Source: Verrucomicrobiales bacterium (lineage in GTDB: Bacteria > Verrucomicrobiota > Verrucomicrobiia > Limisphaerales > UBA11320). From it: a DNA stretch of 64,000 nt. Shown here piece by piece: positions 9,093 to 18,592 of this stretch; the first letter of the stretch is position 1, and every line of letters starts with the position of its first letter. The stretch spans positions 1 to 64,000 of the forward strand of contig JAEUHE010000178.1 in assembly GCA_016793885.1 (NCBI GenBank), read 5' to 3'. The notes beneath the pieces were generated by a model. That model searched no databases and had not been told where the DNA came from. It saw only the letters and a list, made by a program, of their open reading frames with translations. The position numbers and the translations under genes were made by a program.

Positions 9093-11372
9093 TCACAACG
9101 ACCGAAGAATCTCTTCCAGCTTCTCCGGATCGAGACCGGGCGGGGAATGGTCCAGCAACCACTGAATATCTTCCTTGGCACCGTCCACATCGGCCATCTG
9201 TGCGCGCAGACGGGCTCGATCCAATCGGTCGACAGGCGAGTTGGGCTGCAACCCAATAATCAAATCCAGATATCGAAGCTGCTCAGCTACCGATTCATCC
9301 GCTTTGGAAATACCCTGAAGATTCCGCGCCATGCGCAGAATGATTTCCCGCTTCCGGGCCGGCTCCAGATGCTGGCTGCGGGCTGTCCCCTCCGAATAAC
9401 GCGCCGCCACCAGATCCGCCTCAGCGTGGGTCAGTTCCCGGCCGCCTTCAAAGACATCAATGACGCGCTCCACTCCGTTGGTCGGTTTGTAGAGAACCAT
9501 GAAATGGCCAGGCAGCGGATGTCCCACCAAACCTGACAATCCCACCTTCTGTCCGAGTTCCATGAACAGAACCGCGAGGGTGATGGGGATACCCTCCCGA
9601 TACTCCATGACCGAATTGAGATAGCTGTTGGCTTTCTCGAAATAGTCATGCCGGCTGCCATGGAACCCCTGCTCCTGAAAGAAATACTTCTTGAGCACAC
9701 GCAACCGCTCCTGCTCATCCGCTCGCGGCTCGATCAGCTGCGCAAGCTCTCGCCCCATGCGGTCGAAATGCTGACGATAGGCCTCCACGTTCACCTCCGG
9801 ATCATCAAAGCGCGACAGCAGCAGCGCCGCCTGCACCAGATCGATCTCCTTCTCAGCGGCAGTCAAAGTAGTCTTCAACTCCGACTGGATGTTCAGCGAA
9901 TGGGTTCGGAGCGAGAGCCGCTTCAAGTCCTGAGCCTGCTTCTCCATGCGCTTGGCCCTCTGATGGAGGTAGCGTTGGCCGGCCTCCGGCTGGGCCGCCA
10001 GGGCATCCGTCAAAGTCCTTTCCCCTTCGCGACTGGGAGCACGAAGAAAGTCATCCACTCTGGCCACCAGAGGTTCCGGTAAATCTCCCCCCGCTGCCGA
10101 AGCCGGCTTGCCCACAGTAAAACCCCGGAACTCAGCCTGCGTTTCGCGAAACTTGCACAGCCCCACCCGCGTCCCCGCAAAGCTGCGATCGCGGGTCTCG
10201 AAGACCTGATGCCCATTCACAAAGCACAGGATGCGCTCCGCCTCGACCCGCACTCGAATCTGATTCCACTCACCCTTCTGGTAATGCTCACTGGGGCCCT
10301 GCTGAAGGATTTGCCAGGTGAACACGTTGGCCCCCTCGAACCGGGTCAACCGGAGCTGTCCTCCGGTCGGGTAAAAGCCATAGTGCTTCTCCCCGGCATC
10401 CGAGGCGAATACCAAGCCAGCCGCGCCCGCCTCATCGTCCAACTTAACCGAGACGCCAATCTCGAATGGAACCTCGGGAGGATTGGTCTTCGACAGGCAG
10501 AGGGCCCGACCTCCGAATCCGTTGCCCGGTCCTTCGACCACGACCCTATCCACGCGTTGCCGCCAGCGAGAACCCATCAACGGTTCCCATTCCGAGGCAT
10601 CCAGCATTCCCATGTTCAGCCATCGGTCCATCGAGATAGGGCTGGGCCGCTCCAGCAGTGTCTTCAGGGCATTGACAGGAACCGCAAACCCTAAGTTCGC
10701 CGTCATCATCGATTTCAGGGCCATAATGCCGCAAACCCGGCCCTTGAGGTCCAAGAGGGGACCCCCGCTGTTGCCCGGCTCGATCGGCACCGCCACCTGG
10801 ATCATCTCCACGCCTTCAATCTCCCGCCTCGCCGAAGCCACCCCTCGCACCACGCTATGTTCCAATCCCATCGGATTCCCGATCACGACCACATCGTCCC
10901 CCTGCTTCAACGCATCGGAGTCTCCCAGCGGCAAGGGAGGCGGCAGCTTTCCTTTGACCCGCAACAACGCGAGATCGAATTTCCGGTCCCACGCGTGAAC
11001 TCCCAGCACTTCCAGTTTGGAACCATCCGCCGCTTGAACGTTGACCTGCCGCCCTTCGCCGATCACGTGCAAGCTGGTCGCCACCAGACCGTCGGCGGAA
11101 ACCATCCACCCCGCCCCTACCCCGTCGGATTTTCCCTCGCGGCCGAAATGGGAGATGACCACGACGGATTGTCGCGCCGACTCGACCACGCCTTGAATGG
11201 GATTTGCTTCCGGCTTGGAGCCGGCTTTGGAGTCGGATTTCGACTCGCCAGCCTTGGAAGGACGCGATCTGGACTTTGAGGATTCTGCGCCCAGGCAGGT
11301 TATCGCCAGGACCAGGGAAAGAATTCCGACGCAACCGAAGCGAGCGGAAAAAGTTGAGCGCCATCGTGGCAT
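9093..11372 (-). CDS. Trypsin-like protease fused to SirB1-type transglutaminase-like domain
   Basis: 759 residues in three parts. After a signal sequence and a Ser/Lys-rich linker (30-55), residues 60-225 form a trypsin-like domain of the HtrA-like S1C type, with the triad His102 (TSLHVIG), Asp133 (KFDLALL) and Ser202 (PGNSGGP). The middle (about 270-430) is a beta-sandwich resembling LamG or 3-keto-disaccharide hydrolase domains (WNQIRVRVEAERILCFVNG). The C-terminal part (about 530-750) resembles the SirB1 N-terminal/Transglut_core2 family (YLNSVMEYREGIPITLAVL, GHPLPGHFMV), followed by TPR-like helices. No PDZ domain is seen, unlike DegP. ATG at 11372 was chosen; a GTG lies one codon upstream. 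The fusion is uncommon. Confidence 0.82.
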   Translation of the reverse strand: MPRWRSTFSARFGCVGILSLVLAITCLGAESSKSRSRPSKAGESKSDSKAGSKPEANPIQGVVESARQSVVVISHFGREGKSDGVGAGWMVSADGLVATSLHVIGEGRQVNVQAADGSKLEVLGVHAWDRKFDLALLRVKGKLPPPLPLGDSDALKQGDDVVVIGNPMGLEHSVVRGVASARREIEGVEMIQVAVPIEPGNSGGPLLDLKGRVCGIMALKSMMTANLGFAVPVNALKTLLERPSPISMDRWLNMGMLDASEWEPLMGSRWRQRVDRVVVEGPGNGFGGRALCLSKTNPPEVPFEIGVSVKLDDEAGAAGLVFASDAGEKHYGFYPTGGQLRLTRFEGANVFTWQILQQGPSEHYQKGEWNQIRVRVEAERILCFVNGHQVFETRDRSFAGTRVGLCKFRETQAEFRGFTVGKPASAAGGDLPEPLVARVDDFLRAPSREGERTLTDALAAQPEAGQRYLHQRAKRMEKQAQDLKRLSLRTHSLNIQSELKTTLTAAEKEIDLVQAALLLSRFDDPEVNVEAYRQHFDRMGRELAQLIEPRADEQERLRVLKKYFFQEQGFHGSRHDYFEKANSYLNSVMEYREGIPITLAVLFMELGQKVGLSGLVGHPLPGHFMVLYKPTNGVERVIDVFEGGRELTHAEADLVAARYSEGTARSQHLEPARKREIILRMARNLQGISKADESVAEQLRYLDLIIGLQPNSPVDRLDRARLRAQMADVDGAKEDIQWLLDHSPPGLDPEKLEEILRSL

Positions 11373-11513
11373 CACCCGGACACCATAGCACTCAACGACC
11401 GAGAGAAAAGCCCCATTCCGCCAATTTTGCGGGAGGGGTGTCAGGCAGATTTCGGGAACTACCCCCAGAACTGTTGAACCGCAACGGGCCCCTTCCCGGC
11501 TCGGCCGCGCAAG

Positions 11514-12968
11514 TCAGGTCAGTATCGCCCTTAGCGGCGAGCCGTCCGGGACCATGGGACGCGGCCGCCCCGTGAAGTCGTGGATGAAGGCGTTGCTGTC
11601 GATGCCCATCGCGGCATAGATCGTGGAAATCAAATCTCCCGGCGACACCGGGTGAGAAGTAGGACCAAAGCCTTTGGCATCCGATGCTCCGTAAACCAAT
11701 CCCTTCTTAACCCCGGCACCCGTGAGCAGGACGTTTTGCAGATAGGACCAATGGTCGCGTCCTCCGGCGGCATTCACTTTCGGAGCACGCCCCATCTCCC
11801 CCATCACCACCACCAATGTCTCCTCCAACAACCCACGTGAAGCCAGGTCTTCGCAGAGCGCGCTGTAGACTTGATCGAGAGTCGGAAGGTGAAAGTCCTT
11901 CATGATCGGGAAATGCCGCTCGTGGGTATCCCAGGAACAGGGCTCGGAGCTTTGCTTCTCGAAGGACTCCCAAGACACGGTCACAAACCGTGCCCCGCGC
12001 TCCACCAACCTTCGCGCGGTGAGGGCCGCCTCGCCATAGAGATGACGTCCATAACGCTCGCGCAGCGACGGCTTCTCTGCAGCAAGATCGAACGCCTTCC
12101 AGGGACTATTCTCGCCATCCTGCCGTCCAAGAATTTCAAAGGCCTTGCGCTGGTAATGATCATGTCGATCGAACTCGTCGCTGCGCCCCAGCTCGTCGAG
12201 TTGCCGATCCAAGCGCTCGGAAAGAGAGGCACGGCCTTGGAGGCGATCCACGGTCAGCCCGGGCCCTAGCTCTGTCGCCGGGACACCGACATGGCCGACC
12301 GGCTCGCTCTGCGTGTCGTAGAAGTTCTTGGCCTCGTATTTCTGAGTGATCTGGCAGGACGTGAAGAGCGGATCGAATTTCCTCCCTAAGAATCCCGCAT
12401 AGGGTCCAGGCCGGTAGATCTGCTGTCCCCAACCCGGATAGCAAGGCATCCACACCGACGCCGGAAGACTGCGCTTTTCCTCGCGGGCGAGATATTCGAT
12501 CACGGCATTCATGCCAGGCGCCTGAGTGGCAAGAATGGGAACCAAAGATTCCAGTTTGTCCGGAGCCATCCCCGTCATCGTATGGAGGAGTCCCGCGCTG
12601 TGGTCGTTCGATTCGTGGGTGAATGAACGGATGAGTGTCGACCGGTTCATCCACTGGGCCATCCGCGGAAGATACTCACAGAAGTGAACCCCAGGCACCG
12701 ACGTCGGGACCGTCCCGAAAGCGCCTCGATACTCGGCCGGCGCGTCGGACTTGGGGTCGAAGGTCTCCTGAGCCGCCGGGCCGCCAAAGAGGTAGAGCAG
12801 AATAACCGACTTGGCCCGATGGCGTCCGGGATTGGCCGGAAGACGATCTTCGGCACGAAGGAATTGTGGCAGGTTTAGGCCCAGCAGCGACAGCCCGCCG
12901 ATCCGAAGCATCTCCCGACGGCTGAAGCCGCCACAGACCGTCTTCGTTGTTCCCAAAACGCGGATCAT
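11514..12968 (-). CDS. DUF1501 family protein with twin-arginine-like leader
   Basis: A 484-residue member of the DUF1501 group, distantly related to alkaline-phosphatase/sulfatase-fold proteins and abundant in Planctomycetes and Verrucomicrobia. The N-terminus carries a Tat-like signal (SRREMLRIGGLSLLGL). Family features include LYLFGGPAAQETFDPK, HESNDHSAGLLHTMTG, VTVSWESF, and the C-terminal GEMGRAPKVNAAGGRDHW block. ATG at 12968 places the leader correctly. Such genes usually sit beside a DUF1549/DUF1553 cytochrome-like gene; none is present here, so this copy stands alone. The biochemical function is unknown. Confidence 0.85.
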   Translation of the reverse strand: MIRVLGTTKTVCGGFSRREMLRIGGLSLLGLNLPQFLRAEDRLPANPGRHRAKSVILLYLFGGPAAQETFDPKSDAPAEYRGAFGTVPTSVPGVHFCEYLPRMAQWMNRSTLIRSFTHESNDHSAGLLHTMTGMAPDKLESLVPILATQAPGMNAVIEYLAREEKRSLPASVWMPCYPGWGQQIYRPGPYAGFLGRKFDPLFTSCQITQKYEAKNFYDTQSEPVGHVGVPATELGPGLTVDRLQGRASLSERLDRQLDELGRSDEFDRHDHYQRKAFEILGRQDGENSPWKAFDLAAEKPSLRERYGRHLYGEAALTARRLVERGARFVTVSWESFEKQSSEPCSWDTHERHFPIMKDFHLPTLDQVYSALCEDLASRGLLEETLVVVMGEMGRAPKVNAAGGRDHWSYLQNVLLTGAGVKKGLVYGASDAKGFGPTSHPVSPGDLISTIYAAMGIDSNAFIHDFTGRPRPMVPDGSPLRAILT

Positions 12969-13368
12969 GGTGTCGGGACCCCACCCAACCACCGCCGCCA
13001 CGGGAGAACCGGGGCGAGCTGGTCATGGGGCACTTCGAAATCCTATCCGATCATGAAAGAGGAAGGCAAACTCGATCTACTGGGTAGTGTCAGAGTCGCG
13101 ACATTGCAGTTCGAGCCGCATCAACTGGGAAAGGGATCAGAATCCGAACGAGCTCGAGCCTCCTCCGCATGTTGCCGAGCGATGGACTGCTCGACTTACA
13201 ACCCTCTCGATAAATTGCCCGATCGAAAGCTTGAAATAGTTTCGTAAAAAGGTCGCAATCAAGTGCGTGGATCCCTCGTGGAGCAACACAACGACACCGT
13301 AGACCAACGGGATGCCGTTCCGTGCTTTGCGTGGAGAAGCACTCCTTTCCGCGCCTACCTTCTATCTT
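12969..13368. other. Intergenic region between divergent DUF1501 and large exported-protein genes
   Basis: A 400-base gap that should contain promoters for both divergent genes. A 64-codon open frame at 13053-13247 lacks a recognisable domain, signal peptide or convincing ribosome-binding site and is not called. No repeat was seen. Confidence 0.45.
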
Positions 13369-16300
13369 ATGAAGTCCTTATCTCCTCCTGGACTGGTGGT
13401 CTTACTCCTGGCATCAGGTGCGCTCCTTCGATCGGGGAGCGCCCACGCCGAGGGAATCTACCCCAACTCCTGGGTATACCCCTCCGCCACCGGCAACCTG
13501 CTCTACCGCCACGACGAACACGGGGTGCGGCTTTGCGACTTCTCCGATTGCGGCTACCAGGCAGGCAAACAGGAACTGCCCAGTGTCGGCCACGTGGTGC
13601 AAGAACAGGACCGCTGGGTATACGTCTTCCCTTCTAATGGTGCCAACGATGCCGACCTGATCCAAAACGCGATCGATCTGATGAGTCAAAAGCCGCTCAA
13701 CACCAATGGATTTCGCGGGGTTGTACTGCTGACGGCCGGCGAGTTTAAGGTCGATCGCACTCTGTCTATCACCCAGAGCGGGATCATTCTCAAGGGTATG
13801 GGCAGCCCCGGCCAGCCCCAGACAACGATACGCGCCACCGCAAAAACCCAATACGACCTGATTCACATCACCGGCCTGGTGGAGCGAACGGAGGTCAGTC
13901 CGGACCAACTGACGATCATCAACCCGGTCGTTCCGGCAGGGTCGCGCACATTTAAGCTTTTCGATACCCGCGACCTTAAAGTCGGAGACTCCATCCTGAT
14001 CACTCGCCCATTCACCGCGGAATGGATCTCCGAAATCGACATGGACAAATTGGCGATTCCGGTCTGTCCTCCGAATGTCACCTCGCCTAGCCAGTGTGTC
14101 ATCAAGGGACTCAATTGGGACACTCGGAGGAGCCTCGTCTTCGAACGGAAGATCACCCGGATCGAGAACTCCTGGGTGACCGTGGATTCACCCTTGGCTC
14201 AAACATTCGACCTTCAATATGGTGGAGGATTCGTTCAAAAAACCAGTTGGCCCGAACGAATCCAAAACTTGGGGATTGAGGACCTGCAACTCGTCAGCGA
14301 CTACGGCGACGATGACGATGAGAGTCATGGCTGGGTCGCCATCGAGGTGCGGAATGCCGAACATGTCTGGGTAAGGAACGTCATCGGCAAACATTTTGGC
14401 ATGTCGCTGGTGAACATGTCTCACGGCAGCCGATATACCACCGTCGCGGAGTGCCGAAGCTTGGACCCTATCAGCAAGATCGAAGGAAATCGGCGCTACC
14501 CCTTCCGCATGGAGAAAGGAAACCACCACCTCATGCGCGATTGTTATTCCGACGACGGCCGTCACGATTTCGCGTTCGGCTCGCTGGTTCCGGGCCCTAA
14601 TGCCAATGTGCGCTGCCAGACCCATGAATCGCACGCCGACACCGGCCCGCACTTCGGCTGGTCGGTGGGAGGGCTGTATGATCTAATCTCTATGGACGCC
14701 AGCTGGGGGGCTGACTTCGTCGGAAAAGTAGGCATCAACGTTCAGAACCGTGGACGAAACACCAAGAACCACGGCTGGACGGGGGCCTACATGGCCGTGT
14801 GGAATTGCGTGGCCCCCAACTTCCGGGTCCGCAATCCGCCGACCGCCCGGAACTGGCTGGTTGGGAGTATTGGCTTCATCGAAGACAGCCAATGGTGGCT
14901 GCCCCCAGTGGGCGATGATCCGGATGGAACCTACGAATGGTCAGGTCCTCTCACTCCCCTTCCTCAATTTGGCCAGTCCACGATCGGGCGTCACGTAAAT
15001 CCCTACAGCCTCTACTTCGCCCAGCTGCAGCAGCGGATGAAATGGCCGCAGAGTGAATACCGGGAGTATCGGCTCGGCGACATCGACAACTTTGGAGACG
15101 TGGCTTCCCCGGAGGACAGGGGGCCGGTGGATCCCAGCTTCCTCGCCGCCATCCAGCAAAACTCAGGCGATCTCATCGTGAGCCAAAGCTTTGACCAGAA
15201 AACGGCGAACCGCCGGATGGCGTTCACCTTCTTCGCCCCTCTCCAAGGCGCGGAACGAATCGTCGCGGCCTCACTGGTGCTATGCCTGAAGGCGGTCGGA
15301 ACCATCGGATCTTCAGACGCGCTCTTCCTCGACGATGCCACTGTCGGAACCCCATTCCCCGGCCGAGGGCTTGGCTGGGATATTCGCACCGACCGAGCCA
15401 CGGTGAACACATTGGAGATCGATCCCGCTCTGCTCAAAGACGGAAAGTTAAACGTCTCGATCCAGCGAAACGTGGCCGTGGACTGGGCAGTCCTGCATTT
15501 ACAGGTGACAACCGCAGCCGTTTCCGAACTGGCACTCCCGCCCATCGCGGACACTTATGTGCGCGGTGGGAGTCACAAACAGGGAAACTTCGCGACGGAA
15601 ACCTCCCTCTGGGTAAAGCATGAGGACGACGGCGACTTCTCTAGGCGCACCTACCTGAGTTGGGCGCTGCCAAACCAGCCAGGCACGTTGGTCGGAGCCA
15701 AGGTCAGACTCTTCTGCAACGGAACCGGCGATCCCCGGAATGTGTTCTATGCGGCTCGAGCTCTCCATGATGATTGGAATGAGGGCTCGATGAACTGGAT
15801 CAACCAACCTGGGAACCTGCCTCCGTTCGCCTACCTGGTTCCCGAGAGCGATGGCTTTATCGAATTCAGTGTACTGCCCCAGGTCATCGACGCGCTGCAA
15901 GAACAGCGTCGGTTGCCGCTCCAAATCTGGGCACCCTATGATCTAGGCGATGCTGGATTTACCTCCTTCGCGAGCCGCGATCATCCGGATGCTTCCAAGT
16001 GGCCCCAATTAATCCTGCAGACACGCGACGAGCCACCAAGCATGAGCCTGGTGACCAACGTCACCCTCTCGGCCAATGTGTCCTTCGGCCCGATCCCGAT
16101 CACAGTTCATGATCCGGAAACCGCCGCGGGCCAGCTTCAGCTGAGAGCCAGGTCTTCGAACCCAACACTTCTGCCTCCGGCCGGGTTGGTAGTGGCCGGA
16201 TCCGGTGCCAACCGGACGTTACGATTGATCCCGGCCGTCAACCAAACGGGAGCGGCGGACATCACGCTCTCGCTGTCGGATGACAAGCAAACAGTCACTC

Positions 16301-17169
16301 AAACATTTAAAGTCCGAGTGGGTAACCCCACGCCGCCTCCGGTTCTCTCGGTCATTGCGAATCAGAATCTATGGGAGCACACGACCTCGCCTAGGATCCC
16401 CTTCACCATCACCGATTCGCGCGGGAAGGCGGGGGAGATCGAAGTGCGACTCACAGCCTCGTTGTCATTGAGGCGTCCCCAGATCATTGCGTCCTTTGGA
16501 AGAAATGAGGCCGCCGACACCGGGGATTCAACGGTCTCCCATCGTTACCTGGTTCTGAGTCCGGCTCGCGGGTTTACTGGCATCGCTCGCCTCACCCTCC
16601 AGATCACCGACGGCTTCAACATCGTCGATCACCCGCTCGTCGTGAACGTCGCGGCTATCGACGATCCTCCGGGCCCGATCACCTTGGTCGAACCGCCCAT
16701 CGGAACCTCCTTTCCGGTCCGGCAGGCGATCAACCTGGAGGCGATCATCAACGACTCGGAAAAGGACCTGGCACAGGTGGAGTTCTACAACCATACCAAT
16801 CTGCTGGGCATCGTGAAAACTCCGCCGTATCGAGTGAGCTGGCAAAATCCACCCACGGGAACGGAGCCAGTGACGGCCATCGCAGTGGACCGCGCGGGCC
16901 AGCGAACCACCTCCGAGGAGGTGCTGTTTCAAATCGGCCCCCAGGCAGAAGCACCGCCGCTGCTCGCGATGCGACCGAATGACGGTGGCATGCAAATCAG
17001 CTGGGAAGTTGAGTCCGGAACGTATCGTTTGCAATCGACGGACGATTTGTCAGAACCCGTGGTGTGGATCAACGTCAGCCGCTTTACGAGTTCAGGGGGA
17101 GGCTCCACATTTGTCCCTGTTCCCGAAGGGATGAGGGAGCGCTTCTATCGGCTCATCGAGGTCGAATGA
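13369..17169 (+). CDS. Large exported pectin-lyase-fold protein with DNRLRE and Ig-like domains
   Basis: 1266 residues from ATG 13369, chosen because it begins a clear signal peptide (MKSLSPPGLVVLLLASGALL, cleaved near AHAEG). Residues about 90-560 look like a right-handed beta-helix (ANDADLIQNAIDLM, GIILKGMGSPGQPQT, GIEDLQLVSDY). Residues about 720-880 form a DNRLRE/CBM96-like module (PIADTYVRGGSHKQG...RRTYLSWALP). Two cadherin/Ig-like segments and a bacterial Ig-like domain (AQVEFYNHTNLLGIVKTPPY) follow. The extreme C-terminus (YRLQSTDDLSEPVVW...ERFYRLIEVE) is the module shared by several neighbours. A polysaccharide-binding or polysaccharide-cleaving surface protein is plausible, but no catalytic residues could be assigned. 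Confidence 0.8.
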   Translation: MKSLSPPGLVVLLLASGALLRSGSAHAEGIYPNSWVYPSATGNLLYRHDEHGVRLCDFSDCGYQAGKQELPSVGHVVQEQDRWVYVFPSNGANDADLIQNAIDLMSQKPLNTNGFRGVVLLTAGEFKVDRTLSITQSGIILKGMGSPGQPQTTIRATAKTQYDLIHITGLVERTEVSPDQLTIINPVVPAGSRTFKLFDTRDLKVGDSILITRPFTAEWISEIDMDKLAIPVCPPNVTSPSQCVIKGLNWDTRRSLVFERKITRIENSWVTVDSPLAQTFDLQYGGGFVQKTSWPERIQNLGIEDLQLVSDYGDDDDESHGWVAIEVRNAEHVWVRNVIGKHFGMSLVNMSHGSRYTTVAECRSLDPISKIEGNRRYPFRMEKGNHHLMRDCYSDDGRHDFAFGSLVPGPNANVRCQTHESHADTGPHFGWSVGGLYDLISMDASWGADFVGKVGINVQNRGRNTKNHGWTGAYMAVWNCVAPNFRVRNPPTARNWLVGSIGFIEDSQWWLPPVGDDPDGTYEWSGPLTPLPQFGQSTIGRHVNPYSLYFAQLQQRMKWPQSEYREYRLGDIDNFGDVASPEDRGPVDPSFLAAIQQNSGDLIVSQSFDQKTANRRMAFTFFAPLQGAERIVAASLVLCLKAVGTIGSSDALFLDDATVGTPFPGRGLGWDIRTDRATVNTLEIDPALLKDGKLNVSIQRNVAVDWAVLHLQVTTAAVSELALPPIADTYVRGGSHKQGNFATETSLWVKHEDDGDFSRRTYLSWALPNQPGTLVGAKVRLFCNGTGDPRNVFYAARALHDDWNEGSMNWINQPGNLPPFAYLVPESDGFIEFSVLPQVIDALQEQRRLPLQIWAPYDLGDAGFTSFASRDHPDASKWPQLILQTRDEPPSMSLVTNVTLSANVSFGPIPITVHDPETAAGQLQLRARSSNPTLLPPAGLVVAGSGANRTLRLIPAVNQTGAADITLSLSDDKQTVTQTFKVRVGNPTPPPVLSVIANQNLWEHTTSPRIPFTITDSRGKAGEIEVRLTASLSLRRPQIIASFGRNEAADTGDSTVSHRYLVLSPARGFTGIARLTLQITDGFNIVDHPLVVNVAAIDDPPGPITLVEPPIGTSFPVRQAINLEAIINDSEKDLAQVEFYNHTNLLGIVKTPPYRVSWQNPPTGTEPVTAIAVDRAGQRTTSEEVLFQIGPQAEAPPLLAMRPNDGGMQISWEVESGTYRLQSTDDLSEPVVWINVSRFTSSGGGSTFVPVPEGMRERFYRLIEVE

Positions 17170-17454
17170 GCCGAGGGGGGGCGAAGCACTCCGCGAAGCG
17201 CTGTAGACGAGCGCTTCCCTGGCGGAGGCATCCCAAGATGGCTTGTGGGTTCCCAAACGATCATAGACATCGCGCAAGGTACTGCGATTCCAATCCAGGG
17301 AGCTTAAGGACAACCGCGCCTCGAGAGGGATGGGCGCCTGGGTGCGGTTTCCGACCACAGCGGAAGCGGACTCACCGGAATGCGCTCCGTCCTGTTGGCG
17401 ACACGAACAGGTTGCCAAAAGTGCAAGGCCGATCCAGAGAGTGATGGGTCTCAT
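17092..17454 (-). CDS. Possible short lipoprotein, perhaps a gene remnant
   Basis: Reading from ATG 17454 gives 120 residues with a convincing lipoprotein signal (MRPITLWIGLALLATCSC, lipobox LLATC). A WDASAREALVYSA helix-like segment follows, then a poor tail. The last 78 bases are antisense to the 3' end of the preceding plus-strand gene. Loss of protein-like character in that overlap suggests truncation of a once longer gene. The family was not recognised, and a non-coding explanation is possible. Confidence 0.35.
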   Translation of the reverse strand: MRPITLWIGLALLATCSCRQQDGAHSGESASAVVGNRTQAPIPLEARLSLSSLDWNRSTLRDVYDRLGTHKPSWDASAREALVYSASRSASPPLGSFDLDEPIEALPHPFGNRDKCGASP

Positions 17455-17600
17455 TGCTCTTAAAAAATGCTCCCGCCTCAGATTGTAACCACGTTCCGAA
17501 AGATGATGACTTATAGCCTCCATCCAGATCGGAGGCGAGGAAAGAGTCGAAAAATCCAGAAGAACAATGGGTTGGCCCGAGCGCCCTCCCTCTCTGCACC

Positions 17601-18530
17601 TCACTCCGGAGCGACGGCCGAATCGGTTCGCCCCGCCGATGTCCACTCCTGCATCGGGGAGGCTGTACCGCACTCAACGCACATTGTATTTGGAAAGGCC
17701 GTGGAGCAGCCGGGACAGACTGCACCGGTAGCGAACGTGTCGAAGGGCCGGCGGCATTCGCCGCAGACCCAGAACTCGCCCACCGGGGGCACGGCTTGGC
17801 ACCGAGGACAGACGAAGCCCGAACGACGCGGGGCTGACTCCAACCCGGCCAAATGCTTGGCTTGCTTGAATGAGTTCCAACACTGCCACAGGAGGAACGC
17901 CGCCATGAGAACGATCCAGGGCGATCCCATCCAGATCGCCAAACCCACTAGACCCAAGCCGCCCAGAAAGCCAATCCCCGTCGCAACCATCAAGCTGCGA
18001 CTTCTGCCCAGAACGAACCACAGCAACGAGCGAAGGATCTGTCCCCCGTCCAGCGGGTAGACGGGAAGAAGGTTGAAAACGAGGAGAGCCGTGTTGATGA
18101 AAAGGACCGCCGAGATCCACTTAAACGCATCGGGATGTGAGTCCCCCCAACCAGCCGAGCGCATCATCCAATAGGTGGCGAGCAGAATCGGGGTCAGAAG
18201 AACGTTGACCAAGGGTCCGGCGGCAATGCTCCATAGGGTCGCACCAGGACGGGGCGGAGGGGCCACAAAGGCGATACCCCCCAGAGGCCACAGCACGATC
18301 TGGGAAGCCTGCCCACCCACCTGCCGGCAAGCCAGGGAATGACCAAATTCATGGAGCAGCACGATCAGGAAGAGCGAAAGATACTCGAGGACATTCCAGC
18401 CCAAAGAGGAGTACTCCGCGGAGCGGGTGTTGATCTCATACGCCCCCACCACAAACCAGGACCAATGCAAAAAGACTTCGATACCCGAGAATTCGAAAAG
18501 TCGGAGCGAACCGCTGCGCGTCGGTAACAT
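17601..18530 (-). CDS. Site-2 protease family (M50) membrane metallopeptidase with zinc-ribbon tail
   Basis: 309-residue integral membrane protease. The metal site is complete: HEFGH at 60-64 in the second hydrophobic helix and the NLLPVYPLDGGQ motif with Asp161. About six hydrophobic segments occupy 15-215. The C-terminal 75 residues contain four CxxC pairs (CPRC, CGEC, CPGC, CVEC), probably two zinc ribbons on the cytoplasmic side. PDZ and CBS domains typical of RseP or SpoIVFB relatives are absent. Intramembrane proteolysis of a regulatory protein is the family role; the substrate is not evident. A 62-base gap separates it from the upstream same-strand gene. Confidence 0.85.
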   Translation of the reverse strand: MLPTRSGSLRLFEFSGIEVFLHWSWFVVGAYEINTRSAEYSSLGWNVLEYLSLFLIVLLHEFGHSLACRQVGGQASQIVLWPLGGIAFVAPPPRPGATLWSIAAGPLVNVLLTPILLATYWMMRSAGWGDSHPDAFKWISAVLFINTALLVFNLLPVYPLDGGQILRSLLWFVLGRSRSLMVATGIGFLGGLGLVGLAIWMGSPWIVLMAAFLLWQCWNSFKQAKHLAGLESAPRRSGFVCPRCQAVPPVGEFWVCGECRRPFDTFATGAVCPGCSTAFPNTMCVECGTASPMQEWTSAGRTDSAVAPE

Positions 18531-18592
18531 GGCCCGATAGTGTCGCGGTCGCCCCCGGGATCACAAGCGATTTAGCCGCCAACACCCTCGGG

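Noticed and set aside
13053-13247. 64-codon frame in the gap before the large exported protein
   Set aside because: No signal peptide, domain or convincing ribosome-binding site; it lies where divergent promoters are expected.
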